The translations under genes were made by a program, and so were the position numbers. Shown here in pieces: positions 42,285 through 50,897 of a stretch of DNA of 64,000 nucleotides. This stretch comes from Actinobacteria bacterium UBA6100 (GTDB lineage Bacteria > Actinomycetota > Coriobacteriia > Anaerosomatales > Anaerosomataceae). The stretch's first letter is position 1. Every line of letters starts with the position of its first letter. The stretch is taken from the NCBI GenBank assembly GCA_002423585.1, contig DIWS01000005.1:1-64000 (forward strand), written 5' to 3'. The notes under the pieces were generated by a model. It did not search any database. It was not told the DNA's origin and saw nothing but the letters and a program-made list of their open reading frames with translations.

Positions 42285-43463
42285 GTGGCGTACGATCCTA
42301 CAACCGGCCAGCCCGCGCAGAAGAGCATAGCCCTGCCGGTGATACTCGCAGCGCTCGGAGCGGGGCTCGCCTCAGCGGTCTTCCTGTCGCTGATACTCGC
42401 GATCTTCGGCGCGTTCGGCGGTAGCTCGGACACTCCCTCCGTGAGCAGCGGCGGCGGCGTCAGCGCAGACTACGCGAAACGAGCCGTGGAGATCGCCGGA
42501 CCATCGGTCGTGTCGATCATCTCGGGAGCCGAGCTTGTCGACCCGAACACCGGCTATGCCACCTCCTCTCCCGAGTCCACGGGCAGCGGCGTGATCATCA
42601 GCGAGGACGGCTACATCGTCACCAACAACCACGTCGTGACCCGGAGCGACCTGGTCACGCCGCAGGACGAGGTACTCGTGCAGCTCGGCATCGAGAACGT
42701 GCCCGCACGCATCGTGGGACGCGATGCGATCAACGACATCGCGGTCATCAAAGTGGAACGCGACGGACTCGACCCGATCGAGATCGGCTCCTCCGATGAG
42801 CTTCAACCGGGTGACCCGATCGTGGTCATCGGCAACCCGCTCGGATTGGGCATCTCTGTCTCCACCGGTATCGTATCGGCCACCGGGCGCACGTTCGGGC
42901 AGGAGCTCTTCACCGGCCAGCAGGCCGGCGAGTACGAGCTCGCGCAGCTCGCGGCGGCCATCCAGGTGGATGCGGCGGTCAACCACGGCAATTCGGGTGG
43001 CGCCCTGCTCAACGCGCAAGGCGAGTGGGTGGGCATCCCCTCGGCCGGACTCGGCGACTTCGGCACGCAGGGCCTGAGCTTCTGCATCCCCATCGGCGTG
43101 GCCGAAGGCATCATCGAGGACCTCATCGAGTTCGGGCGCGCATACCATCCCTACCTCGGCGCCAACACCGAGACTATCGACCTCGTCGTTGCCGATCTAT
43201 ACGGACTCCCGGTGGAACAGGGCGCCTTCATCGATACGATCGACGAGGGCTCGCCCGCTGAGGAAGCGGGCCTTCAGCCGTCGGACATCATAGTGTCGGT
43301 CGACGGTGAGAACATCACCACACAGCTCGATCTCGCGGGCACGATCCGCTCTAAGGACATCGGCGACACGGTCATCGTGACCGTATGGCGGATGGACGAG
43401 GACGGCGAGTGGGGGCAGTACGAGGGCGACGTCATTCTCGGCGAGCTCGAGGCCGTCCGCTAG
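42285..43463 (+). CDS. HtrA/DegP-type membrane-anchored serine protease with PDZ domain
   Basis: 392 residues from the GTG at 42285. One TM segment (about 16-44) is followed by a trypsin-like domain with catalytic H116 (TNNHVV), D151 (INDIAVIK) and S237 (HGNSGGAL), then a PDZ domain (about 285-375, GAFIDTIDEGSPAEEAGLQPSDIIVS). The chain is complete. It should degrade or refold damaged proteins outside the membrane. Confidence 0.95.
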   Translation: MAYDPTTGQPAQKSIALPVILAALGAGLASAVFLSLILAIFGAFGGSSDTPSVSSGGGVSADYAKRAVEIAGPSVVSIISGAELVDPNTGYATSSPESTGSGVIISEDGYIVTNNHVVTRSDLVTPQDEVLVQLGIENVPARIVGRDAINDIAVIKVERDGLDPIEIGSSDELQPGDPIVVIGNPLGLGISVSTGIVSATGRTFGQELFTGQQAGEYELAQLAAAIQVDAAVNHGNSGGALLNAQGEWVGIPSAGLGDFGTQGLSFCIPIGVAEGIIEDLIEFGRAYHPYLGANTETIDLVVADLYGLPVEQGAFIDTIDEGSPAEEAGLQPSDIIVSVDGENITTQLDLAGTIRSKDIGDTVIVTVWRMDEDGEWGQYEGDVILGELEAVR

Positions 43464-43479
43464 AGACCGAGGAGACGAC

Positions 43480-43806
43480 GTGCGCGCGCACGCACCGCTG
43501 ACACCACTCGCACTCACCGCCGCCGCGTGGCTGGCGAGCGCCGCCCCTGCGTGGGCCAACGCCGTCTCCCCCGAGCTCAACCCCAACGCTGCCGAGGACT
43601 ACAACCGAATGATGTACACGGTGTTCGGAACGGTGTTCGGCTGCGCCGCGCTGTTCGTGCTCGGCATGCTCGCGCTCGCAGTGCTGCTGATCGTCTGGCT
43701 CGTGCGACGCGACAAGCGCAAGCACGCCGAGATGCTGGCCGAAGGTGCTACCACGCCCGCAACCGGGCAGCCCGCCGAGACCCCGCAGGCGCCGGACGCG
43801 TTGTGA
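43480..43806 (+). CDS. Small membrane protein of unknown function
   Basis: 108 residues from the GTG at 43480 (GAGGAG upstream), 16 bases after htrA. A signal peptide ending in AWA, then NAVSPELNPNAAEDYNRM, a TM segment (about 50-75) and a basic then Pro/Ala-rich cytoplasmic tail. The next gene starts inside its stop codon. Confidence 0.75.
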   Translation: MRAHAPLTPLALTAAAWLASAAPAWANAVSPELNPNAAEDYNRMMYTVFGTVFGCAALFVLGMLALAVLLIVWLVRRDKRKHAEMLAEGATTPATGQPAETPQAPDAL

Positions 43807-44198
43807 TCCCCGCCGAGGCCGCCGCCCTCGCACTCCGCTGGCTACTGCCGGCGTTAGCACTCACCGCCGGAGTCGAGATCGTGACTGCTGCCCTGCTCGG
43901 CTTCCGCACGCCGAAGGATCTGTCTTTGGTGGTGCTCGCCAACCTCGCCACCAACCCTGTGGTGAACCTGCTCGTGACCGGTGCGATGGCACTCGCCCGC
44001 GCTCGCACGCTCGCGCATCCCGCTGTGCTGGTCACACTCGTCGTGCTCGAAGCCCTCGCCGTGATCGCCGAATGGCGGATCTACTGCGTCGCGCTGCCGC
44101 ATCATCGCCAACGTGCTCTCAGGGTCACGGTGACCGCGAACGTCGCGTCGTTCATCGCCGGCCTCCTCGTCTTCGGCACGGGGGGTCCTGGCGTGTGA
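43803..44198 (+). CDS. Polytopic membrane protein of unknown function
   Basis: 131 residues from the GTG at 43803 overlapping the previous stop (GTGA). Four hydrophobic segments are visible, with a conserved-looking ANLATNPVVNLLVTGAMALA in the second and EWRIYCVAL in the third. The tight coupling to the 108-residue protein suggests they form a pair. I do not recognise a function. Confidence 0.75.
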   Translation: MIPAEAAALALRWLLPALALTAGVEIVTAALLGFRTPKDLSLVVLANLATNPVVNLLVTGAMALARARTLAHPAVLVTLVVLEALAVIAEWRIYCVALPHHRQRALRVTVTANVASFIAGLLVFGTGGPGV

Positions 44199-44238
44199 CA
44201 GCGCACCGGCATGCGCCTAGGATGGAGCAGGGGGTGGT

Positions 44239-44733
44239 GTGGTGAGAACGGTCATCGGCGTGATGGGCTCGGGTCATCCACTCGACCACCATGCGCGAGA
44301 GCTCGCCTACCGGGTCGGCGCGATGATCGCCGACCGGGGCTGGGCCCTACTCACGGGGGGCAGCGCCACAGGCGTGATGGACGCGGCCTCCCGCGGCGCG
44401 CACGAGGCGGGCGGGCTTGTGGTGGGAGTACTCAAGAGTGACTCCGGCGCCGAGGCGAGCAGCTTCGTGGACGTGGCGATCCGCACCGGCATGGGAGATG
44501 CCCGCAATGTCATCAACGTGCTGTCGAGCGACGTCGTCATCGCGCTTCCCGGCGGGGCAGGCACGCTCTCCGAGGTCGCGCTGGCGCTCAAGGCGGGCAA
44601 GACGGTGGTCGCGATCGGTTGGGAGCCCGGTCAGTCGATGCGGCAGGCGTCCGACGGACTGCTCGCCTATGCCACCACCGCCGAAGAAGCCATCGCTATT
44701 GTTGCGACGGCTATTGCCCACCACCATCACTAG
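44239..44733 (+). CDS. TIGR00725/LOG-like Rossmann-fold protein
   Basis: 164 residues from the first of two tandem GTG codons (44239 or 44242). The family motifs are IGVMGSGHP, LLTGGSATGVMDAASRGAHEAGG, GDARNVINVLSSDVVIALPGGAGTLSEVALALKAGKTVV. Related LOG proteins hydrolyse cytokinin-like nucleotides; the TIGR00725 branch is uncharacterised. The product ends in four histidines before the stop. Confidence 0.85.
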   Translation: MVRTVIGVMGSGHPLDHHARELAYRVGAMIADRGWALLTGGSATGVMDAASRGAHEAGGLVVGVLKSDSGAEASSFVDVAIRTGMGDARNVINVLSSDVVIALPGGAGTLSEVALALKAGKTVVAIGWEPGQSMRQASDGLLAYATTAEEAIAIVATAIAHHHH

Positions 44734-44851
44734 GAAACCCTTCGCAAGCCTTTTGTCATCTTAATGTGACGCCGTTCACTCTCTGAAGACAGCCGCTGAG
44801 CGATTCGGTCCCGCTCCGCATGCAGGAATCCCGCTCAAATCGAACGAATCC

Positions 44852-44860
44852 TGGTAATAT
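44852..44860 (+). promoter_or_regulatory. Extended -10 promoter of the Rrf2-type regulator gene
   Basis: TGG-TAATAT forms an extended -10 element 53 bases upstream of the start. The intergenic space (44734-44913) otherwise holds nothing recognisable. Confidence 0.45.
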
Positions 44861-44913
44861 CCGCTCTCATACGCGCGTGCGGGGGCATGCGGGATACCGA
44901 GCACGGGGGTACC

Positions 44914-45378
44914 ATGGCTATCACACGACGGACGGATTACGCCCTTCGGCTCATGTACGAACTGGCGCAGCTTCCTCAGGGAGCGACGCTATCCATTCGC
45001 GACCTGTGCGAGGCTGCCGATGTGCCGGAGAACTTTGGCGCGTCGCTCGCCACCTACCTCATCGGTGCGGGCCTCGTGCGCTCCGAGGGCTACAACAGCC
45101 ACCTGATGTCGCTCGGCAAGAGCGCCAGAGAGATCACGATGGGCCAGATCATCCGCGCGTGCGAGCCGGAGTTCTCGCTCGCGCAGTGCACGAACGAACC
45201 GGAGTCGTGCAGCCGGTCGCGGCACTGCGGTGTGCACCTGCTCTGGACGGAGCTCGATGCCGTGGTGTGGGAGCGGCTCGACGCCACGTCGCTGGCCGAG
45301 GTGGCCACAGGCATCTGCGGCTCCCGTGCCTCGGACCGCGTCATGACCGGCGTCACCGGGATGCTCGGTCGCGTCTGA
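44914..45378 (+). CDS. Rrf2/IscR-type transcriptional regulator
   Basis: 154 residues from the ATG at 44914 with GGGGG upstream. The winged-helix begins ITRRTDYALRLMYELAQL and has LSIRDLCEAADVPENF as recognition region. Cysteines C92, C99 and C105 match the three iron-sulfur-cluster ligands of IscR, NsrR and RsrR in position. It probably senses Fe-S status, nitric oxide or redox. No isc or suf operon is adjacent; the target is unknown. Confidence 0.9.
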   Translation: MAITRRTDYALRLMYELAQLPQGATLSIRDLCEAADVPENFGASLATYLIGAGLVRSEGYNSHLMSLGKSAREITMGQIIRACEPEFSLAQCTNEPESCSRSRHCGVHLLWTELDAVVWERLDATSLAEVATGICGSRASDRVMTGVTGMLGRV

Positions 45379-45387
45379 TCCCGCGAG

Positions 45388-46002
45388 CTAGATCCTGACC
45401 GATATCAACGATCCCCCGGGCGCGATCTCAAACGTCATCGTGCCGGCACCCTCGGCACTGTAGACGAAGCGATAGCCGTGGATGGAGACCGTGAACGGAT
45501 CCTCCGGGAACGCATCGCGCATGGCGCTTTCCACTGCTGCGGCAGCGTTGATCTCTCCCGCGCTCACCGGCGCCGAAGTCCTCCCTTGCGACTCCTCTGC
45601 TGGTGTCCAGATGATCGAACCGCTGTCGAAGGCCCGCTGGTACTGGTAGATGTTGTGAGCGATCCCGTCAGCCCGCACCTCGAAGAGCGCCACCTGACCA
45701 CCCAGGTCGACACGCACCAGGTACGCCACAAGCCGTGGGTCCGATGCCCCCAGGGCTTCGAAGTCCACATCCTCCCAATCACCGGACGCCCGCTCGACAG
45801 GCAGCAGCTCCCGCGCTTTGGCGAGCGCTTCAGCCTCGTTTGCGCCGTCCGTCGGCATCGGGTCGAGACCTTCGGAGGGCAGGCCGGACGCCACCGGCGT
45901 TGTGGCGGTGACCTCCTCGGCGTCCTCCGGATCGTCCCCACATCCGCCGAGCGCAAGCGCAAGCGCGAGCAGCGCGACGGCGATGAGCATCGTGCGCTTC
46001 AT
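45388..46002 (-). CDS. Lipoprotein of unknown function downstream of serS
   Basis: 204 residues from the ATG at 46002, which shares a base with the serS stop (TGATG). Signal peptide and lipobox LALGGC place Cys 21 as the lipidated residue. The mature chain has an acidic linker followed by a domain with ALGASDPRLVAYLVRVDLGGQVALFEVRAD and ends in EIAPGGSLISVRI. Coupling to serS is probably only for expression. Confidence 0.8.
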   Translation of the reverse strand: MKRTMLIAVALLALALALGGCGDDPEDAEEVTATTPVASGLPSEGLDPMPTDGANEAEALAKARELLPVERASGDWEDVDFEALGASDPRLVAYLVRVDLGGQVALFEVRADGIAHNIYQYQRAFDSGSIIWTPAEESQGRTSAPVSAGEINAAAAVESAMRDAFPEDPFTVSIHGYRFVYSAEGAGTMTFEIAPGGSLISVRI

Positions 46003-47285
46003 CACGCCTCCCCTTTGATGACGTCCTGCCCGCCCATGTACGGCCGAAGGACCTCGGGAACCACCACGCTGCCGTCGGCCTGCTGGTAGTTCTCGAGCAC
46101 GGCCACGAGCGTCCGGCCCACCGCCAGACCGCTGCCGTTCAGGGTGTGCACGAACCGTGAGCCCTTGAACTCGGCGGGCGAGCGGTACTTGATGGATGCG
46201 CGGCGCGCCTGAAAGTCCCAGCAATTGGAGCAGCTGGAGATCTCCTTGTAGTTGTCGTAGCTCGGCAGCCACACCTCGATGTCGTACGTCTTGGCGGCGC
46301 CGAAACCCATGTCGCCCGTGCACAGCACGATGGTGCGGTACGCGAGGCCGAGCTGCTGCAAGATGAACTCCGCATCGGCCACCATGCCCTCGAGCGCATC
46401 CATCGACGTCTCGGGGGTGGCGAACTTCACGAGCTCCACCTTGTCGAACTGGTGGACACGGATCATGCCACGCGTGTCGCGGCCAGCCGCGCCCGCCTCC
46501 TCGCGAAAGCACGGCGTGTACGCGCAGTACTGCCGCGGCAGCGTGTCGGCCTCGAGGACCTCCTCGCGGTGCAGGTTCGTCAGCTGCACCTCGGCGGTGG
46601 GAATCAGGTACAGTCCCTCGTCGGTGTGGAAGAGGTCGTCGGCGAACTTGGGCAGCTGCCCCGTGCCGAGGAGCGTCTCGCTGTTCGCCATCGCAGGCAC
46701 TGCCCACTCGCGGTAACCGCGGGCGCCGTGCGTGTCGAGCATGAAGTTGATGAGTGCGCGGTTGAGGCGCGCACCATCGCGGCCGAGCACGATGAAGCGG
46801 CTCTTTGCCAGCTTGACGCCGCGCTCGAAGTCGATGAGCCCGAGTGCGGGGCCGAGGTCCCAGTGGGCCTGCGGCTCGAAGCCGAACGCAGGTGGCGTGC
46901 CCCAGCGCCGCACCTCGACGTTGTCGTTCTCATCGGTGCCCACCGGCACGCTCTCGTGCGGGATGTTCGGGATGGTGAGCAGCATCTCGCGGAGGTCCGA
47001 CTCGGTCTGCGCCAGCCCGCCGTCCAGTCCCGCGATCTCGTCGTTGATGACGCGCACCTGCTGCTTGGCGGCCTCGGCCTCGTCGCGCTGACCGGTGCGC
47101 ATGAGCTCGCCGATGGCCTTCGATGCCTCGTTACGCTGCGCCTGCCTGCTCTCGACCTCGCCGATGAGCCGGCGACGCTCGTCATCGAGCGCGACGAAGC
47201 GATCGAAGTCCCACCCGGCCCCGCGCGCGCCCATGGCGGCACGGATGGCGTCGAGGTTCTCGCGAAGATAGCGGCCGTCGAGCAT
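46002..47285 (-). CDS. serS: Seryl-tRNA synthetase
   Basis: 427 residues, the normal length, with GGAGGA before the ATG. Residues 1-105 form the antiparallel coiled-coil arm that recognises the long variable arm of tRNA-Ser. Class II motifs: motif 1 near SRFIVLGRDGARLNRALINF, motif 2 TPCFREEAGAAGRDTRGMIRVHQFDKVEL, motif 3 SGLAVGRTLVAVLENYQ. It charges all four serine tRNAs present in this window. A TATACT-like -10 lies at 47359-47364; no T-box leader was recognised. Confidence 0.97.
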   Translation of the reverse strand: MLDGRYLRENLDAIRAAMGARGAGWDFDRFVALDDERRRLIGEVESRQAQRNEASKAIGELMRTGQRDEAEAAKQQVRVINDEIAGLDGGLAQTESDLREMLLTIPNIPHESVPVGTDENDNVEVRRWGTPPAFGFEPQAHWDLGPALGLIDFERGVKLAKSRFIVLGRDGARLNRALINFMLDTHGARGYREWAVPAMANSETLLGTGQLPKFADDLFHTDEGLYLIPTAEVQLTNLHREEVLEADTLPRQYCAYTPCFREEAGAAGRDTRGMIRVHQFDKVELVKFATPETSMDALEGMVADAEFILQQLGLAYRTIVLCTGDMGFGAAKTYDIEVWLPSYDNYKEISSCSNCWDFQARRASIKYRSPAEFKGSRFVHTLNGSGLAVGRTLVAVLENYQQADGSVVVPEVLRPYMGGQDVIKGEA

Positions 47286-47410
47286 GGGGTCCTCCGGTTC
47301 GAGTGGCCGGTCAGATGCGGTTCACGGCCGGGTGATAGCACGTTGCACGTCGCCTGCGAGTATAGCCGAGGGGAGACTCACCGATTGCGAAAGGCGGCGT
47401 TGCGTGGGTA

Positions 47411-47425
47411 GTATCGTTTCGATAC
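47411..47425. promoter_or_regulatory. Operator palindrome of the first VapBC pair
   Basis: A perfect GTATCG-TTT-CGATAC inverted repeat lies 26 bases before the antitoxin start. Antitoxin dimers normally repress their own operon at such sites. Confidence 0.65.
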
Positions 47426-47451
47426 CACTTCGGCGAAGGAGGCCGAACACC

Positions 47452-47682
47452 GTGACGGACTTCCTCATCCGCGACATCGACCCGGAGCTGCTCGGCAAGC
47501 TGAGGCAACGCGCCGAGCGCAACAGCCGATCGCTGCAGGCGGAGATCAAGCAGACGCTCAAGCAGTCGGTCCGGCTCAACAGGGAGGAGTCGCTCGCGCT
47601 GCTCGATCGGATACGAAGTGAGCTGCCCCCATCGACCTCCGACTCCACCGTACTCATACGTGAGTTCCGGGATTCACGATGA
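47452..47682 (+). CDS. FitA/VapB-type antitoxin (first pair)
   Basis: 76 residues from the GTG at 47452, with AAGGAGG at ideal distance. The ribbon-helix-helix start TDFLIRDIDPELLGKLRQRAERNSRSLQAEIKQTL is the FitA-like pattern. The C-terminus, which should wrap the toxin, ends TVLIREFRDSR. Its stop overlaps the toxin start. Confidence 0.9.
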   Translation: MTDFLIRDIDPELLGKLRQRAERNSRSLQAEIKQTLKQSVRLNREESLALLDRIRSELPPSTSDSTVLIREFRDSR

Positions 47683-48098
47683 AGGGGGCGATCTTCGACG
47701 CGAGTGCGCTCGTGAAGCTGGTCCACGCCGAGCCGGGGACGCCCGCCGCAGTCACAGCATTCGGGGAGTGCTCCTCGCAACCCATGGCACCCGACTGGGC
47801 GTTGCTCGAGTGCGCGCAGGCGTTGTGGCGCAAGACGAGAGCGGGGGACCTGACAGCCGAGCAGGCGCTCCGCCGACATGAAGCGCTCGAGACTATCGGT
47901 CTCAACCTGATCGAGTCCGCGGTGCACGGAGGAACTGCGCTTTCGCTCGCCTTGGCCCTCCGGCACCCCGTCTACGACTGCGCCTACGTCGCGCTCGCGC
48001 TCGCGGAAGACGCCGCCCTCGTCACGGCCGACGCGCGGCAGCGCGAAGTCGCCGAAGCCGCAGGTGTCGATGTGGTCTGGATCGACTCGAGCCGCTAG
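47679..48098 (+). CDS. VapC-type PIN-domain ribonuclease toxin (first pair)
   Basis: 139 residues. The PIN acidic residues are D7 (IFDASALVKL), E44 (LLECAQAL), D100 (VYDCAYVALA) and D118 (LVTADAR), all present, so it should be active. The ATG lies within the antitoxin stop. It converges with the next gene with a four-base overlap. Confidence 0.92.
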   Translation: MKGAIFDASALVKLVHAEPGTPAAVTAFGECSSQPMAPDWALLECAQALWRKTRAGDLTAEQALRRHEALETIGLNLIESAVHGGTALSLALALRHPVYDCAYVALALAEDAALVTADARQREVAEAAGVDVVWIDSSR

Positions 48099-49096
48099 CC
48101 CTCGCCCGGCGCACTCTCCGCCGCACCGAACAGCCGCCAGAGTGCGAGCCCGACGAGGACCGCCTCCCCTACCAGGGTGACGGCGAGCAGGCCGGTGTCG
48201 TACTCCCAGCCGCGAACGACCTCGCCCGGGAACCAGCCGTCCGAGGTCGTGAGCATCTCGGCAGCCGTCAAGTAGACGATGTACCCGGTGGGCAGGAGGG
48301 ATATCGCCGCCAGCACTCGCCGAAGGCACCCGCCGAGCAGGCCCGCTGCGATCAGGAAGAGCCCGGAGAGGACCACGAACCGCGTGCCGTCCTCGTAGTC
48401 GACCAGCCACGGCCATGCGGTCACCAAGATCGTCGCCACCACGGGCACGAGCACCGCGGCAAGCCACGAGTGCCACGGCCGGGACGCTCCGGGCGGTGTG
48501 TCGGCGGCCTCGGCAGCGCGCTCTGCCGCCCCCTTGGCCAGGCCCGCCGCCACCACCGCCCGCACCTGCTCGTAATTCCCGGGTGTACAGTGCAGCCGCA
48601 GCACCGCCCGCCACGAGTTGCGCAGCGTGATCACCCGCGGGCCGGGATACTCGTTCGCGCCGTGCAGCTCGGCCCAGGGGAAACCGCCCTCCTCCTGCGA
48701 GGAGGCGATCAGCCCGGCGCCTGCAGCGGTGGCACTGCCCGCGAGCACGCCCACGATGACCGCTGCCCGGTTCCACTTCTTCTCTCGGGGGCCCGACGCA
48801 TACCCGACCCCATCCGGGCCCACGGAGAACTGCATCGTGAAGCGGTTGCCGAGCAGCAAGCAGGCGATCACGAAGAGCCCGACCATCGCACCGCCTGCGA
48901 TAAGGAAGACCTGCGGCGGCATCCACACGAACTCGCCGTCGACGAACCAGCCCATCACCGCAACCAGCGCGTACATGATCAGAACCGAGATCACGATGAC
49001 CTTCACGAAGTCGTACAGCATGAAACGGCTGGTTAGCAGCGGCACTCGGTACGTCCACTCGATGGTGTCCTGCGGTGTCACCTGTTCGTCGGTCAT
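48095..49096 (-). CDS. Multi-TM membrane protein of unknown function
   Basis: 333 residues from the ATG at 49096 (AAGGAGG upstream). Hydrophobic segments occur at about 30-55, 65-87, 120-140, 212-233, 240-262 and 300-322, with a PH-like soluble portion between (TMQFSVGPDGVGYASGPREKKWNRA). I do not recognise the family. It separates two toxin-antitoxin pairs. Confidence 0.7.
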   Translation of the reverse strand: MTDEQVTPQDTIEWTYRVPLLTSRFMLYDFVKVIVISVLIMYALVAVMGWFVDGEFVWMPPQVFLIAGGAMVGLFVIACLLLGNRFTMQFSVGPDGVGYASGPREKKWNRAAVIVGVLAGSATAAGAGLIASSQEEGGFPWAELHGANEYPGPRVITLRNSWRAVLRLHCTPGNYEQVRAVVAAGLAKGAAERAAEAADTPPGASRPWHSWLAAVLVPVVATILVTAWPWLVDYEDGTRFVVLSGLFLIAAGLLGGCLRRVLAAISLLPTGYIVYLTAAEMLTTSDGWFPGEVVRGWEYDTGLLAVTLVGEAVLVGLALWRLFGAAESAPGEG

Positions 49097-49123
49097 CGCG
49101 CCACCTCCTTCACGAAGCATACG

Positions 49124-49525
49124 TCAGCCGAGCAGCTGCACCCCTGGAAAACGCGCGTGCGCCTTCGCATCGGCGGAGTACAGCGTCGCGCCGAGGATCG
49201 TGGCAAGCGCGGGCGCCAGCGCGTCGTAGAAGTCGCAGCCAAGCACCCCGCACTGCTCGAACGCAGCATCAGCAGCCGCGTCATCGAGCGAAAGCACGGT
49301 CAGATCGGCGCTTCGCAAGAGCGACCACACCGCGCGACCGAGCTGAGGATCGCGGCGAGTAGCCACCGACACGACTTCGGCCATGAACAGGGCTGAGACG
49401 ACGATCCTGAATTGCCCCATCTCATGCCTGGAGAGCAGGTCCCTGGCGGCGCTGCTCCCCGCTTCGTTCTTGAACCACTTCACCCCGACCGATGCGTCGA
49501 GCACGACGATCCGTCGCTCACTCAT
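49124..49525 (-). CDS. VapC-type PIN-domain toxin (second pair)
   Basis: 133 residues from the ATG at 49525. Catalytic acids are D10 (VVLDASVGVKWF), E50 (FMAEVVSVA), D101 (DFYDALAPALA) and D119 (YSADAKAHA). The start lies 8 bases inside the antitoxin gene, ensuring coupling. Confidence 0.9.
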   Translation of the reverse strand: MSERRIVVLDASVGVKWFKNEAGSSAARDLLSRHEMGQFRIVVSALFMAEVVSVATRRDPQLGRAVWSLLRSADLTVLSLDDAAADAAFEQCGVLGCDFYDALAPALATILGATLYSADAKAHARFPGVQLLG

Positions 49526-49799
49526 CGTTGATCGATTCCTCCCGGACCTCCCGCAGGAGCTCCACGGCGGTGCGGTCGTCTGGCCCCCACTCCTCGGCGA
49601 GGCGCTTGAACCCTTCGATCGCGCCGAGTATCCGTGCCCGTCGCTCCTCCTCGTAGGCGGTCGAGCGCCGTCTCGACACATACTCGGTCACGACCTCACG
49701 GATCAGGCCGCTCCGCGTGAGTGCGTCCTGATCGGCGAACTCATCGATATCCGCCAGCAGTTCCTCGGGAAGCGATATGGAGAACTTCTCGACCGCCAT
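49518..49799 (-). CDS. Ribbon-helix-helix antitoxin (second pair)
   Basis: 93 residues from the ATG at 49799 with AGGAGG upstream. The RHH strand-helix-helix is VEKFSISLPEELLADIDEFADQDALTRSGLIREVVTEYV. The charged C-terminal half likely folds onto the VapC partner. Repeats at 49811-49844 lie just upstream. Confidence 0.9.
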   Translation of the reverse strand: MAVEKFSISLPEELLADIDEFADQDALTRSGLIREVVTEYVSRRRSTAYEEERRARILGAIEGFKRLAEEWGPDDRTAVELLREVREESINDE

Positions 49800-49810
49800 C
49801 GCAACCTCCT

Positions 49811-49844
49811 GGTCGTACCCACTGGTCGTACTCATGGTACGACC
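49811..49844. promoter_or_regulatory. Operator repeats of the second VapBC pair
   Basis: GGTCGTAC occurs at 49811-49818 and 49824-49831, and its inverse GTACGACC at 49837-49844. The spacing of the last two gives a palindrome. They lie between the antitoxin start and the divergent glycosylase gene and could control both. Confidence 0.65.
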
Positions 49845-49875
49845 GCGCTCCGACACGGTCAACGCTCGCTCGCGA

Positions 49876-49881
49876 TACAAT
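49876..49881 (+). promoter_or_regulatory. -10 element of a leaderless AlkA-type gene
   Basis: TACAAT ends six bases before the ATG at 49888, so transcription would begin at or near the start codon. No Shine-Dalgarno site is present. Confidence 0.55.
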
Positions 49882-49887
49882 CGCCGC

Positions 49888-50535
49888 ATGCCGCAGACAC
49901 TCGCCTACACGTCGGAGTCCGCCGAGGTCAACCACCTCTCGGCAATCGATTCCACGCTCGGCGCACTGATCGCGTACGTTGGGCCGCTCGAACAGCGCCT
50001 GGAGGCCGACGCGTACAGCTCGCTCGCGAGCGCGATCGTGGCGCAGCAGCTCTCGGACAAAGCGGCGACCACCATCTGGAACCGGCTCGTGGCAGCGCTC
50101 GACGGCGACCCCACACCCGCGCACATCCTCGCCGCTGACGACGCCACGTTGCGAGGCGCGGGCTTGAGCCGCAGCAAGGCCTCGTTCCTGCGCGATCTGG
50201 CCACGCGCGTGGCCGACGGCTCGCTTGACCTGGCGCACGTCGCGACGCTGTCCGACGAGGACGTGATCGCCGAACTCACGACCGTGAAGGGCATCGGCCG
50301 CTGGACCGCCGAGATGTTCCTGATCTTCTCGCTCGGCCGGCCCGACGTGCTCGCTGTCGATGACGGCGCCCTGCGCGCCACCATCGCCTGGCTCTACGAA
50401 CTCAGCGAGGAGAACAGCCGAGACGCGATCACTCGTATCGGCGAGTCGTGGGCTCCGTACCGCACGTGCGCCTCGCTCTACCTGTGGCGGGGCCTTCCAC
50501 TCAAGCGATCGGGAGCCTGGGAGCCGCCGAGATGA
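49888..50535 (+). CDS. DNA-3-methyladenine glycosylase II (AlkA/Mag1-type)
   Basis: 215 residues from the ATG at 49888. The helix-hairpin-helix-GPD pattern is LTTVKGIGRWTAEMFLIFSLGRPDVLAVDDGAL, with the catalytic aspartate in VDDGAL. The N-terminal region has LASAIVAQQLSDKAATTIWNRL. It removes alkylated purines from DNA. The following gene starts inside its stop. The mRNA appears to be leaderless. Confidence 0.92.
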   Translation: MPQTLAYTSESAEVNHLSAIDSTLGALIAYVGPLEQRLEADAYSSLASAIVAQQLSDKAATTIWNRLVAALDGDPTPAHILAADDATLRGAGLSRSKASFLRDLATRVADGSLDLAHVATLSDEDVIAELTTVKGIGRWTAEMFLIFSLGRPDVLAVDDGALRATIAWLYELSEENSRDAITRIGESWAPYRTCASLYLWRGLPLKRSGAWEPPR

Positions 50536-50888
50536 GTCGCGAACCACGCGTGAGCCCGGCGATGGCCGCCGCCATGCTCGGCCTGCAACAGCAGGGCACC
50601 GAAGCGGGCGCCTTCGTGATCGCCCTCGTCATGTACACGCTCTCCCCATGGCAGCCACCGTCGGCTGACGCGCTCGAGCGCGCGCGGCAGACGGCCACGC
50701 GCTTCAAGCTCTCCGGGGACCTCGCGATCTTCCTGCCGCCGGAGCCCGGTCGATTCGCGGGTCGTGCGCGCAAGGACGAGTACCGCGGTCTGGTGATCGC
50801 GCTCAAGCGCATCGACGAGATAGATGGTGAGCGCCGCGCCGAGGCGATCGCCGAAGTACACACGCTCCTCGGCAGGCGCCGCACGTAG
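50532..50888 (+). CDS. Conserved-looking protein coupled to the glycosylase
   Basis: 118 residues, starting with an ATGA overlap with the glycosylase stop. It is a small soluble protein with SPAMAAAMLGLQQQGTEAGAFVIALVMYTLSPW and a basic C-terminus (VHTLLGRRRT). I do not recognise it; coupling suggests a function alongside base-excision repair. Confidence 0.65.
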   Translation: MSREPRVSPAMAAAMLGLQQQGTEAGAFVIALVMYTLSPWQPPSADALERARQTATRFKLSGDLAIFLPPEPGRFAGRARKDEYRGLVIALKRIDEIDGERRAEAIAEVHTLLGRRRT

Positions 50889-50897
50889 CTGGCAGCA

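Noticed and set aside
47286..47451. Possible T-box or attenuator leader of serS
   Set aside because: No specifier stem, T-box bulge or terminator/antiterminator pair could be recognised.
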